A stretch of DNA of 31,352 bases from Conidiobolus incongruus B7586 (GCA_000697335.1 JNEM01013686.1:1-31352), one strand, 5' to 3'. Positions 11,454-21,480 are shown, counted from the first letter of the stretch. Made by a program: numbers and translations. Notes: a model not told the origin generated them from the letters alone.

Positions 11454-12620
11454 ATGAAATTTAGGCATATTTTAATATTATTGACAGTTGGATTGGATGC
11501 GAGTCAATTGATTGATTATAAGAAAGCCACAAATGATCCAATTGCCCAATATTCTGACAAATCTTCCAAGCATAATTATTATTTTGGCAATTCGTCTAGT
11601 GATGTCGCCCACGAACCGAGCAAGAGGTTTAATAATCTGATCTTTGAAGATAATTTTGACGATTTTAATTTAAAGACTTGGAAACACGATATTACTCTTG
11701 GCGGTGGTGGTAACTGGGAGTTCGAATATTATACTAATAACAGATCTTCAAGCTTTGTTAAGGATGGTATGCTGCATATTCGTCCTATCTTGACTTCTGA
11801 AAGTATCGGTGAAGCTGCTATTGTTAATGGTGGTACCATTGATCTCTGGGGCAATCAGCCTAATATGCAGTGTACTGCTAATGCTTACTATGGTTGTATG
11901 AGGACTTCGAATGGAAACAATTATTTGAACCCTATTCAATCTGCATTAATCAGATCTCATCAGAAGATCACCTTCACCTATGGAAAAGTCGAAGTTCGTG
12001 CTCGTTTGCCTAAAGGAGATTGGATTTGGCCTGCAATTTGGTTACTGCCCATAGATCACGATTACGGCAGCTGGCCTTCATCTGGTGAGATTGATCTAGT
12101 CGAAAGTCGTGGTAATGATCCCAATTACCCAGGACAAGGACGCAACACTTTTGCATCCACATTGCACTGGGGTCCTAGTTTCGAATTTAACCGCTACCAA
12201 ATGACGACCCAAGCATACACTCTTCCCAATGGCCAGACTTTTTCTGATGACTTCCACATCTTTACTCTGGAATGGACTGGTGACTACCTTAGAACTTTTG
12301 TAGACAATCAACCTGTTTTAACTGTGAATTATGACAAATCATACTGGGATCGTGGACAATTCCCAAGTTACCTGAACAATCCATGGCAAGGAAGATCCAA
12401 GGCAGCTCCTTTCGATCGCGATTTCTATCTCATCTTCAACGTTGCTGTTGGTGGAACTAATGGCTACTTCCCAGAAGGCGTTGGCAACAAACCTTGGAGC
12501 AATTACTCTCCCGTTGCTATGAAAGAATTCTGGGACAGTAGAAATCAATGGTACCCTACATGGCCTAAGGACGATCGTAGAGATTTGATCATTGATTATG
12601 TCAGAGTATATTCTCTCTAA
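11454..12620 (+). CDS. Secreted GH16 beta-1,3-glucanase of LGBP/GNBP type, copy 1
   Basis: 388-residue glycoside hydrolase family 16 enzyme; GH16 laminarinases cut beta-1,3-glucan by a retaining mechanism. An N-terminal hydrophobic segment (about residues 1-18) is a likely signal peptide. A variable linker follows, then the jelly-roll domain from about residue 62. The active-site motif GEIDLVES is intact: nucleophile Glu212, Asp214, acid/base Glu217. The segment GGGGNWEFEYYTNNRSSS, the CTANAYYGC cysteine pair, GDWIWPAIWLLP and DFHIFTLEWT match the group of crustacean LGBPs, insect GNBPs and invertebrate laminarinases; the N-terminal glucan-binding domain of insect GNBPs is absent. No intron. 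First of three paralogues; outside the shared core its DNA is clearly different from the other two. Confidence 0.95.
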   Translation: MKFRHILILLTVGLDASQLIDYKKATNDPIAQYSDKSSKHNYYFGNSSSDVAHEPSKRFNNLIFEDNFDDFNLKTWKHDITLGGGGNWEFEYYTNNRSSSFVKDGMLHIRPILTSESIGEAAIVNGGTIDLWGNQPNMQCTANAYYGCMRTSNGNNYLNPIQSALIRSHQKITFTYGKVEVRARLPKGDWIWPAIWLLPIDHDYGSWPSSGEIDLVESRGNDPNYPGQGRNTFASTLHWGPSFEFNRYQMTTQAYTLPNGQTFSDDFHIFTLEWTGDYLRTFVDNQPVLTVNYDKSYWDRGQFPSYLNNPWQGRSKAAPFDRDFYLIFNVAVGGTNGYFPEGVGNKPWSNYSPVAMKEFWDSRNQWYPTWPKDDRRDLIIDYVRVYSL

Positions 12621-13399
12621 GTATATTTACAGACGGTATGATTTCATGTTTAACGTTATAATTATTATTACCAATCTACAAAATATACTATAACAATAAA
12701 TTAACTCTATGTCACATAATTTAATTTCTTATATTTCACGATTTTTAATGGTTTGAGCGTCATATTTTGCATATTCCATAATAAAATATCTATCACAATT
12801 TAAAAGATTCCTTAATCAACAAATGAATTTATTTTGAATTTATATTATTGAATTCTGTGTTTATTTTGATCATTTTTAATATTATTTATTATTCACATCT
12901 TGATTAGTATATGATTTAAAAAATATTATACGGAATACACATCTTCTGATTATTAGAATATATAGAATTAATAAATGCTATAATATACTAAATAAACTTT
13001 TTTAAGTTAAAAAAATATTTGAAATAAAAATAAAATTAATCAAGTTAATTTTATTAATCAAAATCTTTAATAAGTTGCTTTTATAGTTCTTAAATATTTG
13101 TATTGATAGCATTGGAAGCATTATCAATGATTCTTTTTATATCAAAGAATGACTGAAGCAGTTTTAAAAGTAAACTCATCACTGATGAATTCCAATATAT
13201 CATATATACTAATTGTAGATTCCAATATAAAAGATATTAAATCAAGATACAAAATAAATTATAATGTGAAAAATAACTATTTAATCAAAATCAAAGCAAT
13301 AGTAATACTCTCATAATTTAAAATATAATATCTAATCAATAGCAAAATTAATGATTTATATAAGGTTAGACATAATTTTATTTTTTAGATGAAATATAA
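12621..13399. other. Intergenic region after GH16 copy 1
   Basis: AT-rich, includes the 3' end of copy 1. No gene recognised. Confidence 0.6.
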
Positions 13400-14750
13400 A
13401 TTTAAACCAATATAATTTCCTTAAACTTATCCCTTATAATTAAGACATATCAATTTATTAGTATAGGAATTAAAAAAATGGCAAATTTTTTAATATTTGA
13501 TTTTTCAAATATATTATAAATTTTGAAAGATTATATATATATTCAATTATAATTATTTTTTATTAAAATATTATGACTTTAAAATTTAGTTGAATTTGAT
13601 TTTATTTAAACTAAATAATAATTATCAAAAGGTTTTTATTTTTATATTCTTAAAACCTAACTATAAATTATTTAAAATTATTTAAAACTTGTAAATAACT
13701 TATAAAGATGATATTTTATCTAAAATTATTTTATATCACTAAATTTATAAATTTAAAATTAGAAGGGATATTATTTAAAATTTAAAAAATTAATTTCTAT
13801 TATTATTCTTTTAATTATTAATAAAGTAAAAAAAATATTAATAAATACTTTTCTATTTTAGTTAAAAAATTATTTAAGTAATTTAATATTAATTATATAA
13901 GTATATTATATATACTTAAGTTTAAACTTAAATTAATTAATAAAAATATAAAATAAATATCTTATAATTTAATAAAAGGCTAGAGAAAAATCAATATAGT
14001 TATAATTAAACTAAACTTATTAAAGTATAATTAAAAACAAAGGTTTTTATAATAAATGCTGATTAATTAATAAATCTTAGATTTTTTTATATAATCTTGT
14101 ATTTAAAAATAAAACAAAATATTAATTTAGATTAAATTTATATTTTTTATAAATTCTAATAAATAAATTCTTTAAATATAAATGAATGTTAAATATTATA
14201 ATAAATTATAATAGTATATAATTTTCTTATTTAATATTTTAAAGAAAATAAATTAATAATAAACTTTATATTTTTTTAAATAAAATAATTTTTAAATGAT
14301 ATATTTAATATAAATTAAAAATATTAATTATTTGATATAGTAATTATAAAATATATAAAATTTATATTATTAAAGATTATTTATATAAAAAATTAAAAAA
14401 GTTATTATATCTAATATATTTACTTAATTATAACTTATATAATTATAATTGTTTTAAATAATTAAAAAATTAACTTATAGGTAAAAAATTCCTATAATTA
14501 AAATAAATTAGTTTATAAAATATTATATTTTAGTATTTAATAAAAAGAACTGTTTTTTAAGTGTTAGAAGCTTGTTAAAAGTATAGAAAAGAGTTATTAA
14601 TAATAAAAGAAAGTATTAATTCTATATTGTTTATTAAATTTTATATATTATTTATTAATTTATTTGTTTAATTTATATTTTAAAATTGTGCTATTATTTA
14701 ATTTCTACACTAATAAATTCAATTCAATTGATGTGAGACTAATTTGAAAA
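13400..14750. other. Extreme A/T desert
   Basis: Many 60-base lines carry only 3-6 G or C. The sequence is Ile/Lys/Asn/Leu-codon-like noise in every frame with no open frame of note. Two short similar segments, AAGGTTTTTAT near 13630 and 14042, are the only repeats noticed. No gene, tRNA or element is supported. Confidence 0.7.
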
Positions 14751-14984
14751 GTATATAATGGTGTTAGAAAATGAATTCAATGGATAAAACTTGAAATATT
14801 AAGCTATTCTATCTGATACATTTCATCAATGTATATATTTACTATATATGATGTATATTTCACCAAGCAAGTGTGATATTGCAATTTTAACCTAAAATAC
14901 CCTGAATTCAGGCAAAAAACCAAAAATACACTTTTCAATTAAAAAAAATATTAAAATATATAAATACTAATTTATGCTTCCAAT

Positions 14985-15420
14985 CATCCTAGCCAAGATA
15001 TGGACTGTTCCAGGGAGAAAGAAAATAACAATAACCTTGTTAAAGTAATAATTCAAAAAATCTATTTTATGAATATAAAATGAAAATTTAGAATATATAT
15101 ATATCGTCGCGTATCAGGAGGTCTGCTAGCCATTCAAGTTAAATATCCGTCATCATTCCGAATATAATCCACACACAAGCACCATACACAATCCTCATAA
15201 AATGTAAAATTCTAGAAGACAATTACGATAGGTGTTACAACATATTGAAATAAGAACTGATAGCAGCATAAAACCTCCACTGAGCACATATTTGCTCAGG
15301 GGTCATCTGAATCAAGGCTAAGCCCTACAAATTAATATTTTAATAGACCCCTTAAAAGTATCTCGTTAGCTGCCTTTAGCTCGATTTATCGAATTTATTT
15401 GATCCTTAATGGAAAGTTAT
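14985..15420. other. GC-richer island beside the A/T desert, nature unknown
   Basis: This ~430-base stretch is markedly richer in G and C than its surroundings, with segments such as CGTCGCGTATCAGGAGG (about 15105) and CTCAGGGGTCATC (about 15294). It holds a perfect 7-base hairpin, CTGAGCA at 15280-15286 and TGCTCAG at 15293-15299, with a 6-base loop. Only short reading frames occur, several overlapping on the minus strand, so it may be a structured RNA gene, a decayed gene or an old element piece. I could not match it to tRNA, 5S, U1-U6, SRP or RNase P consensus blocks by eye. Confidence 0.35.
15280..15299. repeat. Perfect 7-bp hairpin in the GC-richer island
   Basis: CTGAGCA and TGCTCAG arms flank the loop CATATT. 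One side is flanked by CCTCCA and the other by GGGGTC, so the stem may extend imperfectly. Confidence 0.6.
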
Positions 15421-15891
15421 TTTCCAGAATACTTGCATTATTAAATATTTCAGATTAAAATTCCAATATTAACAATGATTAATAATTAGAAAATTTACTG
15501 AAATATATGTTTTAAAATAGTTTTATGTAATAAATTATATGAGCTTTTAATGGTTTTTTAAAATATTCAATAATCTATAAAATTTATATTAATTTGATAG
15601 TTTTAATATGATATATTTGAAATATTGATCAAGCAACAATATTGTCAAATTAGCGATATATACTATCAGTTAATAATCACTTTCAAATTTTCATGCAATA
15701 TTTTATAATGTGAAAAAATAGAATAACGCCTTTATGTGAGGTATGCTGTAAACAGAAGAGTTTTTCGAATACAATAGTGTTATTTACATATTCAGAATTA
15801 TAAAAACAAAGATTAAAAATTTATCCATGAAATATAGTGAACTCCTAAACTGAAGGCACCAAGTCTATTTTTACATAATAATTACGAAAAT

Positions 15892-15978
15892 TCATGCATA
15901 TAGGGTCGCAGTTTCGGGATTATCAAGGGCAAGGTACTCAGATATCATCAATAAAGCTAATAAGAATCCAAAGATCAT
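15892..15978 (-). pseudogene. Possible remnant or microgene: 28-residue hydrophobic open frame
   Basis: Reads MIFGFLLALLMIS, then EYLALDNPETATLYA, and stops: a good signal-peptide or single membrane-helix profile followed by a polar tail. The codons use more C and G than the flanks, and an acceptor-like TTTTCTAG lies directly before the ATG. It could be the first exon of a decayed secreted gene, a true micropeptide, or chance. No family recognised. The opposite strand is also open here, which weakens the case. Confidence 0.2.
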
Positions 15979-17142
15979 GGTCTAGAAAATATAGATCTGT
16001 AAATTGAAATCAATTGTAGTAATCATGAAAAAGTTTTGAATGCTCAAAGGTCAAAAAATTATTATTAAAATATACATCAATAACACATTAGGAAATGGAT
16101 ATTGTAAGTTAAAATTTCCTTGCATAATACTGTTACAAATGGCAATTTCAAATGCATTTGATTAGAATTTAGTACAAATTTTGTATAATGTCAAAATATT
16201 TATCATTTATACCTTAAATGTAGCTAAGAACTTTCTATCAAAATTTAATATTAAATATTTTGAATAATTTATCACCTTGATATTAAAGATATAACATCAG
16301 AGACTACCAATGATATAAAGTCAATATTATAATATATATTGAATTAATAGAATGGGTATGCCAAATCATTGTAATAAAATTAATCTCTTTTGCAATTAAA
16401 ATATTGATTCAATTTTTCAATATAATAATTATATAATTGGAAAATTTCCAATAATTATATGATTTCTTACTAATAAAATAATTCAAATATATCTCAAATA
16501 ACCAATTGATTAGATAGATTTGTAAAGATATCGAGTTTTTATTCTATATTTGACAACCTTAATTTTATAAGCTCTATAAAACTGACGTTTGAAAAAAATT
16601 ACCAATTTCTAATCTGATCATATATTATACAGTTTTAAATTTTAATATAATATGATTTAATAGTTAAATTATCAAAATATAATAAAGTTTAATAAAAAGT
16701 TTGATGATTAACTTTTATCTTTTTAACAGTGTCTACTAGAAAATACATCATAATATAATTTCAAAATTTTGTGCAATAGTGTAATAAATGATAGTTAAGA
16801 GTTTAAAATTAAATTAATTGATGCAATAATATATTAGTACACATATATTTTGAAATGAATTCAAGGTTGTATAAGCGATTTATATCATTAATATCATTAG
16901 AATAAAAGGAACGATAATTGGCTTAATCTGTGATGGCGTTACAATTTAGATCCAATAGATAAAATATTAATTATCTGACAGTTTAAACAAGTTAGTGAAT
17001 ATTAATTAGTGATTTCAAGGATATCAAAATCACCGATTGATTATAAAGGCTATCATTATAATATTCTGCCACTCAATTGATAGATCTGATAAGTTTAAAT
17101 CTGTAATACAGATTATTACTGAACCATATATCCCTAATGGTT

Positions 17143-17206
17143 ACCAGTATAATTGCCACGTTATAAAATTTAGTCATTTTAAATTAGTAATTATAATAAT
17201 ACTGGT
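17143..17206. promoter_or_regulatory. Inverted repeat in the GH16 copy 2 promoter
   Basis: Perfect 8-base arms ACCAGTAT (17143-17150) and ATACTGGT (17199-17206), ending 25 bases before the TATA box. Placement suits a pair of factor sites, but no factor can be named. Confidence 0.35.
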
Positions 17207-17231
17207 GTAAAAATTTGATGCACAGGATTAG

Positions 17232-17239
17232 TATATAAA
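17232..17239 (+). promoter_or_regulatory. Probable TATA box of GH16 copy 2
   Basis: TATATAAA in GTATATAAATG, 54 bases before the ATG at 17286; same core as at copy 1. Confidence 0.65.
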
Positions 17240-17285
17240 TGCAGATATATAAGTTGGAAATCATTGTAATAATCATTAATTAAAA

Positions 17286-18455
17286 ATGATGATACTAATA
17301 TCATTTTCATTGCTCAGTCTTTGCTGGATCGAAACAACTGTAGCAAATAGCTTGAGTGATTATCAGAACCCTTTTAACACTGAAATTGACTATTCATTGA
17401 ACGATTCTACCAGTGAAAGGGGATTGAAATTTGAGAGCTATGGATATTGGCCATCTAGACCATATCGATTAATTTTTCAAGATAACTTCGACGACTTCAA
17501 TTTGAAGACTTGGAAACACGATATCACCCTTGGTGGTGGTGGTAACTGGGAGTTCGAATATTATACTAATAACAGATCTTCTAGCTTTGTCAAAGATGGC
17601 AAACTCCATATTCGTCCTATCTTGACTTCTGAAAGTATTGGTGAGGAGGCTGTAAAGAATGGTGGTACCATTGATCTCTGGGGTAATCAGCCTAATATGA
17701 AGTGTACTGCTAATGGTTTCTATGGTTGTATGAGGACTTCGAATGGGAACAATTATTTGAATCCTATCCAATCGGCCCTTGTTAGATCTCATGAAAAGCT
17801 GTCTTTCACATATGGTAAAGTAGAAGTCCGTGCTCGTTTGCCTAAAGGAGATTGGATTTGGCCTGCAATCTGGTTACTACCTATCGATCATAACTATGGT
17901 GGCTGGCCAGCTTCTGGAGAGATTGACCTTGTAGAGGGTCGCGGAAATGATCCAAGTTATTCTGGTAAAGGTCGCGATACCATTGGATCTACATTACATT
18001 GGGGACCTAGTTTCGACTTCAATCGTTATGAGAAAACTTCCGCAACATACACTCTACCCAATAATAAGACCTTTTCTGATGATTTTCATATTTTTACACT
18101 GGAATGGACACCTAAATATATTCGAACTTTTGTAGACAACAATCCAGTACTGAATGTTCAGCACAATCAAACTTATTGGAACCGTGGTGAGTTTCCAAGC
18201 TATTTGAATAATCCTTGGCAAGGAAGATCGAACGCTGCACCTTTTGATCGTGACTTCTATCTTATTTTCAATGTTGCTGTTGGCGGGACCACTGGATACT
18301 TCCCCGAGGGTGTTGGTAACAAGCCTTGGAGGAATAATTCACCAAACGCAACAAAAGAGTTTTATGATAAGAAGGATGAATGGTATCCAACCTGGCCTAA
18401 AGATGATCGTCGTGATTTGATCATTGATTATGTCAGAGTATATTCTCAACAGTAA
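17286..18455 (+). CDS. Secreted GH16 beta-1,3-glucanase of LGBP/GNBP type, copy 2
   Basis: 389-residue paralogue of the genes at 11454 and 19909. Two ATGs stand in tandem (17286 and 17289) and the first is taken. Residues 1-20 form a hydrophobic signal peptide (ending TTVANS). The GH16 domain starts about residue 60 with YRLIFQDNFDDFNLKTW. The active site is GEIDLVEG with Glu212, Asp214 and Glu217, so the enzyme should be active. CTANGFYGC probably forms a disulphide. No intron. Codons 51-224 (17437-17956) are identical in DNA to copy 3, while the signal peptide, linker and most of the C-terminal half differ, with copy-specific changes such as FDFNRYEKTS and WRNNSPNATK. The last ~90 bases are again nearly identical to copy 3. 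Confidence 0.95.
   Translation: MMILISFSLLSLCWIETTVANSLSDYQNPFNTEIDYSLNDSTSERGLKFESYGYWPSRPYRLIFQDNFDDFNLKTWKHDITLGGGGNWEFEYYTNNRSSSFVKDGKLHIRPILTSESIGEEAVKNGGTIDLWGNQPNMKCTANGFYGCMRTSNGNNYLNPIQSALVRSHEKLSFTYGKVEVRARLPKGDWIWPAIWLLPIDHNYGGWPASGEIDLVEGRGNDPSYSGKGRDTIGSTLHWGPSFDFNRYEKTSATYTLPNNKTFSDDFHIFTLEWTPKYIRTFVDNNPVLNVQHNQTYWNRGEFPSYLNNPWQGRSNAAPFDRDFYLIFNVAVGGTTGYFPEGVGNKPWRNNSPNATKEFYDKKDEWYPTWPKDDRRDLIIDYVRVYSQQ
17437..17956 (+). repeat. 520-bp identical block shared with 20057-20576
   Basis: Read base by base, this segment of GH16 copy 2 shows no difference from the segment 2,620 bases further on in copy 3. It runs from GCTATGGATATTGG to AATGATCCAAG. Sequence outside falls off quickly on both sides, the signature of gene conversion between paralogues. 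Confidence 0.9.
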
Positions 18456-19908
18456 TATCATTTGATCTGAGATATTTATTTCGGAGTATTTTCAATTTCA
18501 TATTATATATTATTTGTATTATATGAATCATCATAGATTTTAATTATTTTTTCTTTTTTAGTAAAGATTCTGGAAATTAATTTTATTCAATCTTTCAAAT
18601 TTTTAAAATATATGATATCAAAATATGCAATCAAAAAATTGAACCAAATCTTATATCCTTTAACTGCTAAATTTATATCATATTAAGATATTATCTAGTA
18701 TCTATAACTCATTATTTTCAAATGTATAAAATTGATTTACTATTTAAAAATTTGAACTACATTTTTAAATCTATTAATTGGTTCATAAATATTCAGAAGA
18801 AACATACATAGAACATCGAATTGAAATACCTTTTAACTAATTTTAAAGCTATCATAATATATAGGTTATAAAACATATAAAATTGTACTATAAAATTTCT
18901 ATTATAAATGATAATTTTATTCAATTATAATAATTAATTATAAATAAAATGATAGATAAGTTGTAAGTAGATGAAATTAAATGAATTTTAATGCAACATC
19001 ATTGGCATTACTTGTGCATTATAAAGATCAAGGAATTATTTTTATTTATTTAACAATAAATATTGTATTGAATGATCACAATTCAAAAATTGTTTTAGAA
19101 TACAATATTCCAAAAAAAATATAGATTTTTAATAGACTTATTAAAGAGATCATTATGTTTTTATCTGCTTCTAGTAAATATTATATAATTTAATATTGTA
19201 GTGTTAATTTCAAAACACCAGAGTCGAAATTACAGAAATTATTTATTATATTCAAATACAAAATACCTTGTAAGAATTTTCATATTGAGGTTTTTGAATT
19301 TAATATCATGAACTATAACATTATTTTAAAAACTTGCCTGCTTGTATAAAAGGAAATATTGTGCATAATAACGAAAAATTACAAAATCCTATTTATTATT
19401 GCAAATATTGGTAATTTTGATAATAAATTAAATAATACAATCTAATAGATTTATATATGCCAAGACAAATTAAAGTTATACAATAGCATTTGACAGGAAA
19501 TTGCTCTCATTATATTAATGTTGTACCTTGTTGATATATTAATTCGGACCAATTTAAAGCTCATCTTATCATTCTAGCTTATTAATATAAATCATCTGAT
19601 TAGTTCAAATTAACTAATATTTCAAGTGAATATCTGAAATATCATACACTATTTAAATAATAAGATCGTGTAACTCAAATGATACAAACGCTGCAGCCTT
19701 CAATCAAAAATTCGATTATAAGATTGATTGTAAATTCTGATATTATTTGGAACATTGCAATGGGAGCCATTTTAAATCACTAATTGTTGGGGCTTGGAAT
19801 ATTATTGTGAATATTAATCATTGGTTAATTAGATTCTTTTTAGAGATGTATAAATATAAACCACTGGTTATGTAGTATACTAACAATATATCTATATAAT
19901 CTAATAAA
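18456..19908. other. Intergenic region between GH16 copies 2 and 3
   Basis: AT-rich, no gene recognised; it does not resemble the spacer before copy 2, so the recent similarity of copies 2 and 3 does not include flanks. Confidence 0.6.
19849..19856 (+). promoter_or_regulatory. Probable TATA box of GH16 copy 3
   Basis: TATAAATA in GTATAAATATAAACC, 60 bases before the ATG at 19909. The surroundings differ from copies 1 and 2. Confidence 0.55.
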
Positions 19909-21075
19909 ATGAAACCCTTCTTCATTCCGCTAGTGAATTTTTATTTAATTCAGTGGACTCATTCAAGTATCTTAATTGACTATAGAAAGCCACTGCACGA
20001 TGACATTCAGAACTTATTAAATAGCACTGCTAGTGAAAGATCATTGGAAACTGAAGGCTATGGATATTGGCCATCTAGACCATATCGATTAATTTTTCAA
20101 GATAACTTCGACGACTTCAATTTGAAGACTTGGAAACACGATATCACCCTTGGTGGTGGTGGTAACTGGGAGTTCGAATATTATACTAATAACAGATCTT
20201 CTAGCTTTGTCAAAGATGGCAAACTCCATATTCGTCCTATCTTGACTTCTGAAAGTATTGGTGAGGAGGCTGTAAAGAATGGTGGTACCATTGATCTCTG
20301 GGGTAATCAGCCTAATATGAAGTGTACTGCTAATGGTTTCTATGGTTGTATGAGGACTTCGAATGGGAACAATTATTTGAATCCTATCCAATCGGCCCTT
20401 GTTAGATCTCATGAAAAGCTGTCTTTCACATATGGTAAAGTAGAAGTCCGTGCTCGTTTGCCTAAAGGAGATTGGATTTGGCCTGCAATCTGGTTACTAC
20501 CTATCGATCATAACTATGGTGGCTGGCCAGCTTCTGGAGAGATTGACCTTGTAGAGGGTCGCGGAAATGATCCAAGCTACCCTGGTCAAGGTCGCGACAC
20601 CATTGGATCTACATTACATTGGGGACCTAGTTTCGAGTTCAACCGCTATCAGATGACATCTAAATCCTACACTTTGCCTAATAATAAGACTTTTTCAGAC
20701 GATTTTCATATTTTTACACTGGAATGGACGCCTGAATATATTAGAACATTTGTAGACCAAAACCCTGTACTATCTGTCAGGCATAGTAAATCATACTGGG
20801 ACCGTGGTCAATTCCCAACCTATGTCAACAATCTCTGGCAAGGAAGACCAAAATCAGCTCCTTTCGATCGTGACTTCTACTTAATATTCAATGTTGCTGT
20901 TGGTGGGACCAATGGATACTTCCCCGAAGGCGTTGGTAACAAACCATGGAGCAATTACTCTCCAACTGCAATGAAAGAGTTTTATGATAAGAAGGATGAA
21001 TGGTACCCAACCTGGCCTAAAGATGATCGTCGTGATTTGATCATTGATTATGTCAGAGTGTATTCTCAATATTAA
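19909..21075 (+). CDS. Secreted GH16 beta-1,3-glucanase of LGBP/GNBP type, copy 3
   Basis: 388-residue paralogue. The first ~20 residues (FFIPLVNFYLIQWTHSS) are a likely signal peptide, less typical than those of the other copies. The GH16 domain begins about residue 61. Active-site motif GEIDLVEG with Glu211, Asp213 and Glu216, intact. The gene is a mosaic: codons 50-223 (20057-20576) are identical in DNA to copy 2, whereas the following part is closer in protein to copy 1, for example FEFNRYQMT, GGTNGYFPEGVGNKPWSNYSP and AMKEF. The final stretch EFYDKKDEWYPTWPK is again almost identical in DNA to copy 2. No intron. Predicted to be extracellular and to act on beta-1,3-glucan. Confidence 0.95.
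   Translation: MKPFFIPLVNFYLIQWTHSSILIDYRKPLHDDIQNLLNSTASERSLETEGYGYWPSRPYRLIFQDNFDDFNLKTWKHDITLGGGGNWEFEYYTNNRSSSFVKDGKLHIRPILTSESIGEEAVKNGGTIDLWGNQPNMKCTANGFYGCMRTSNGNNYLNPIQSALVRSHEKLSFTYGKVEVRARLPKGDWIWPAIWLLPIDHNYGGWPASGEIDLVEGRGNDPSYPGQGRDTIGSTLHWGPSFEFNRYQMTSKSYTLPNNKTFSDDFHIFTLEWTPEYIRTFVDQNPVLSVRHSKSYWDRGQFPTYVNNLWQGRPKSAPFDRDFYLIFNVAVGGTNGYFPEGVGNKPWSNYSPTAMKEFYDKKDEWYPTWPKDDRRDLIIDYVRVYSQY
20057..20576 (+). repeat. 520-bp identical block shared with 17437-17956
   Basis: Partner of the block in GH16 copy 2, at constant offset 2,620. A second, shorter near-identical patch, 20974-21069 against 18354-18449, shows two differences. Confidence 0.9.
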
Positions 21076-21480
21076 ATTTTTTGAATTTATCTAATCAACT
21101 ATAATTAAATTCAAATAAACATACTATTTATAATACTTATTCTATATTGTTATCTAATTACCTTTTATGAATTGTAGTTTAATAATATTGTCATTCATTA
21201 TTCAAAATGGCTGAATTTGAATAATTAAATTATTAACAATAATCTATGAAATGTGAATTTTTATACTAAATAAATAAACTACCAATTACTAAAAATTATT
21301 AAAAGAATTAAAATATAAGAAATTAGTTTAATGAATAAAGGTATTAGATTTATTGAAACATAAGATAAATGTTGATATTTTAAAAAAAATTGGGGTATTA
21401 TGAGGAAAATATATGATATTAAATATGTTATTAAGAATTCGTAAGAAAAAGGATAACTGTTCTTATTACAGTTAGTTAAC
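21076..21480. other. Intergenic region with tRNA-Asn trailer
   Basis: Holds the 3' end of GH16 copy 3 and, near its right end, the trailer of the minus-strand tRNA-Asn. No gene otherwise. Confidence 0.6.
21446..21474 (-). terminator. Trailer hairpin and T-run after tRNA-Asn
   Basis: Perfect 7-base arms taactgt (21454-21460) and acagtta (21468-21474) with a 7-base loop, then on the minus strand a run of five T at 21450-21446. The T-run is the likely Pol III stop; the hairpin is unusual for a tRNA trailer. Confidence 0.5.

Larger units (their letters stand above)
15421..17285. other. Intergenic region before GH16 copy 2
   Basis: Mostly AT-rich. It contains a GC-richer patch near 15880-15980 with a short hydrophobic open frame (separate entry), an imperfect hairpin near 16431-16460, and the GH16 copy 2 promoter at its end. 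Confidence 0.55.

Noticed and set aside
15100-15170. C/D-box snoRNA on the minus strand (ATGATGA ... CTGA)
   Set aside because: The boxes are about 35 bases apart and the flanks do not form a terminal stem, so it is kept only as a possibility in the island finding.
17469-20412. Identical 107-residue minus-strand frames within GH16 copies 2 and 3 (17469-17792 and 20089-20412)
   Set aside because: They are antisense shadows; they are identical only because the DNA block is identical.
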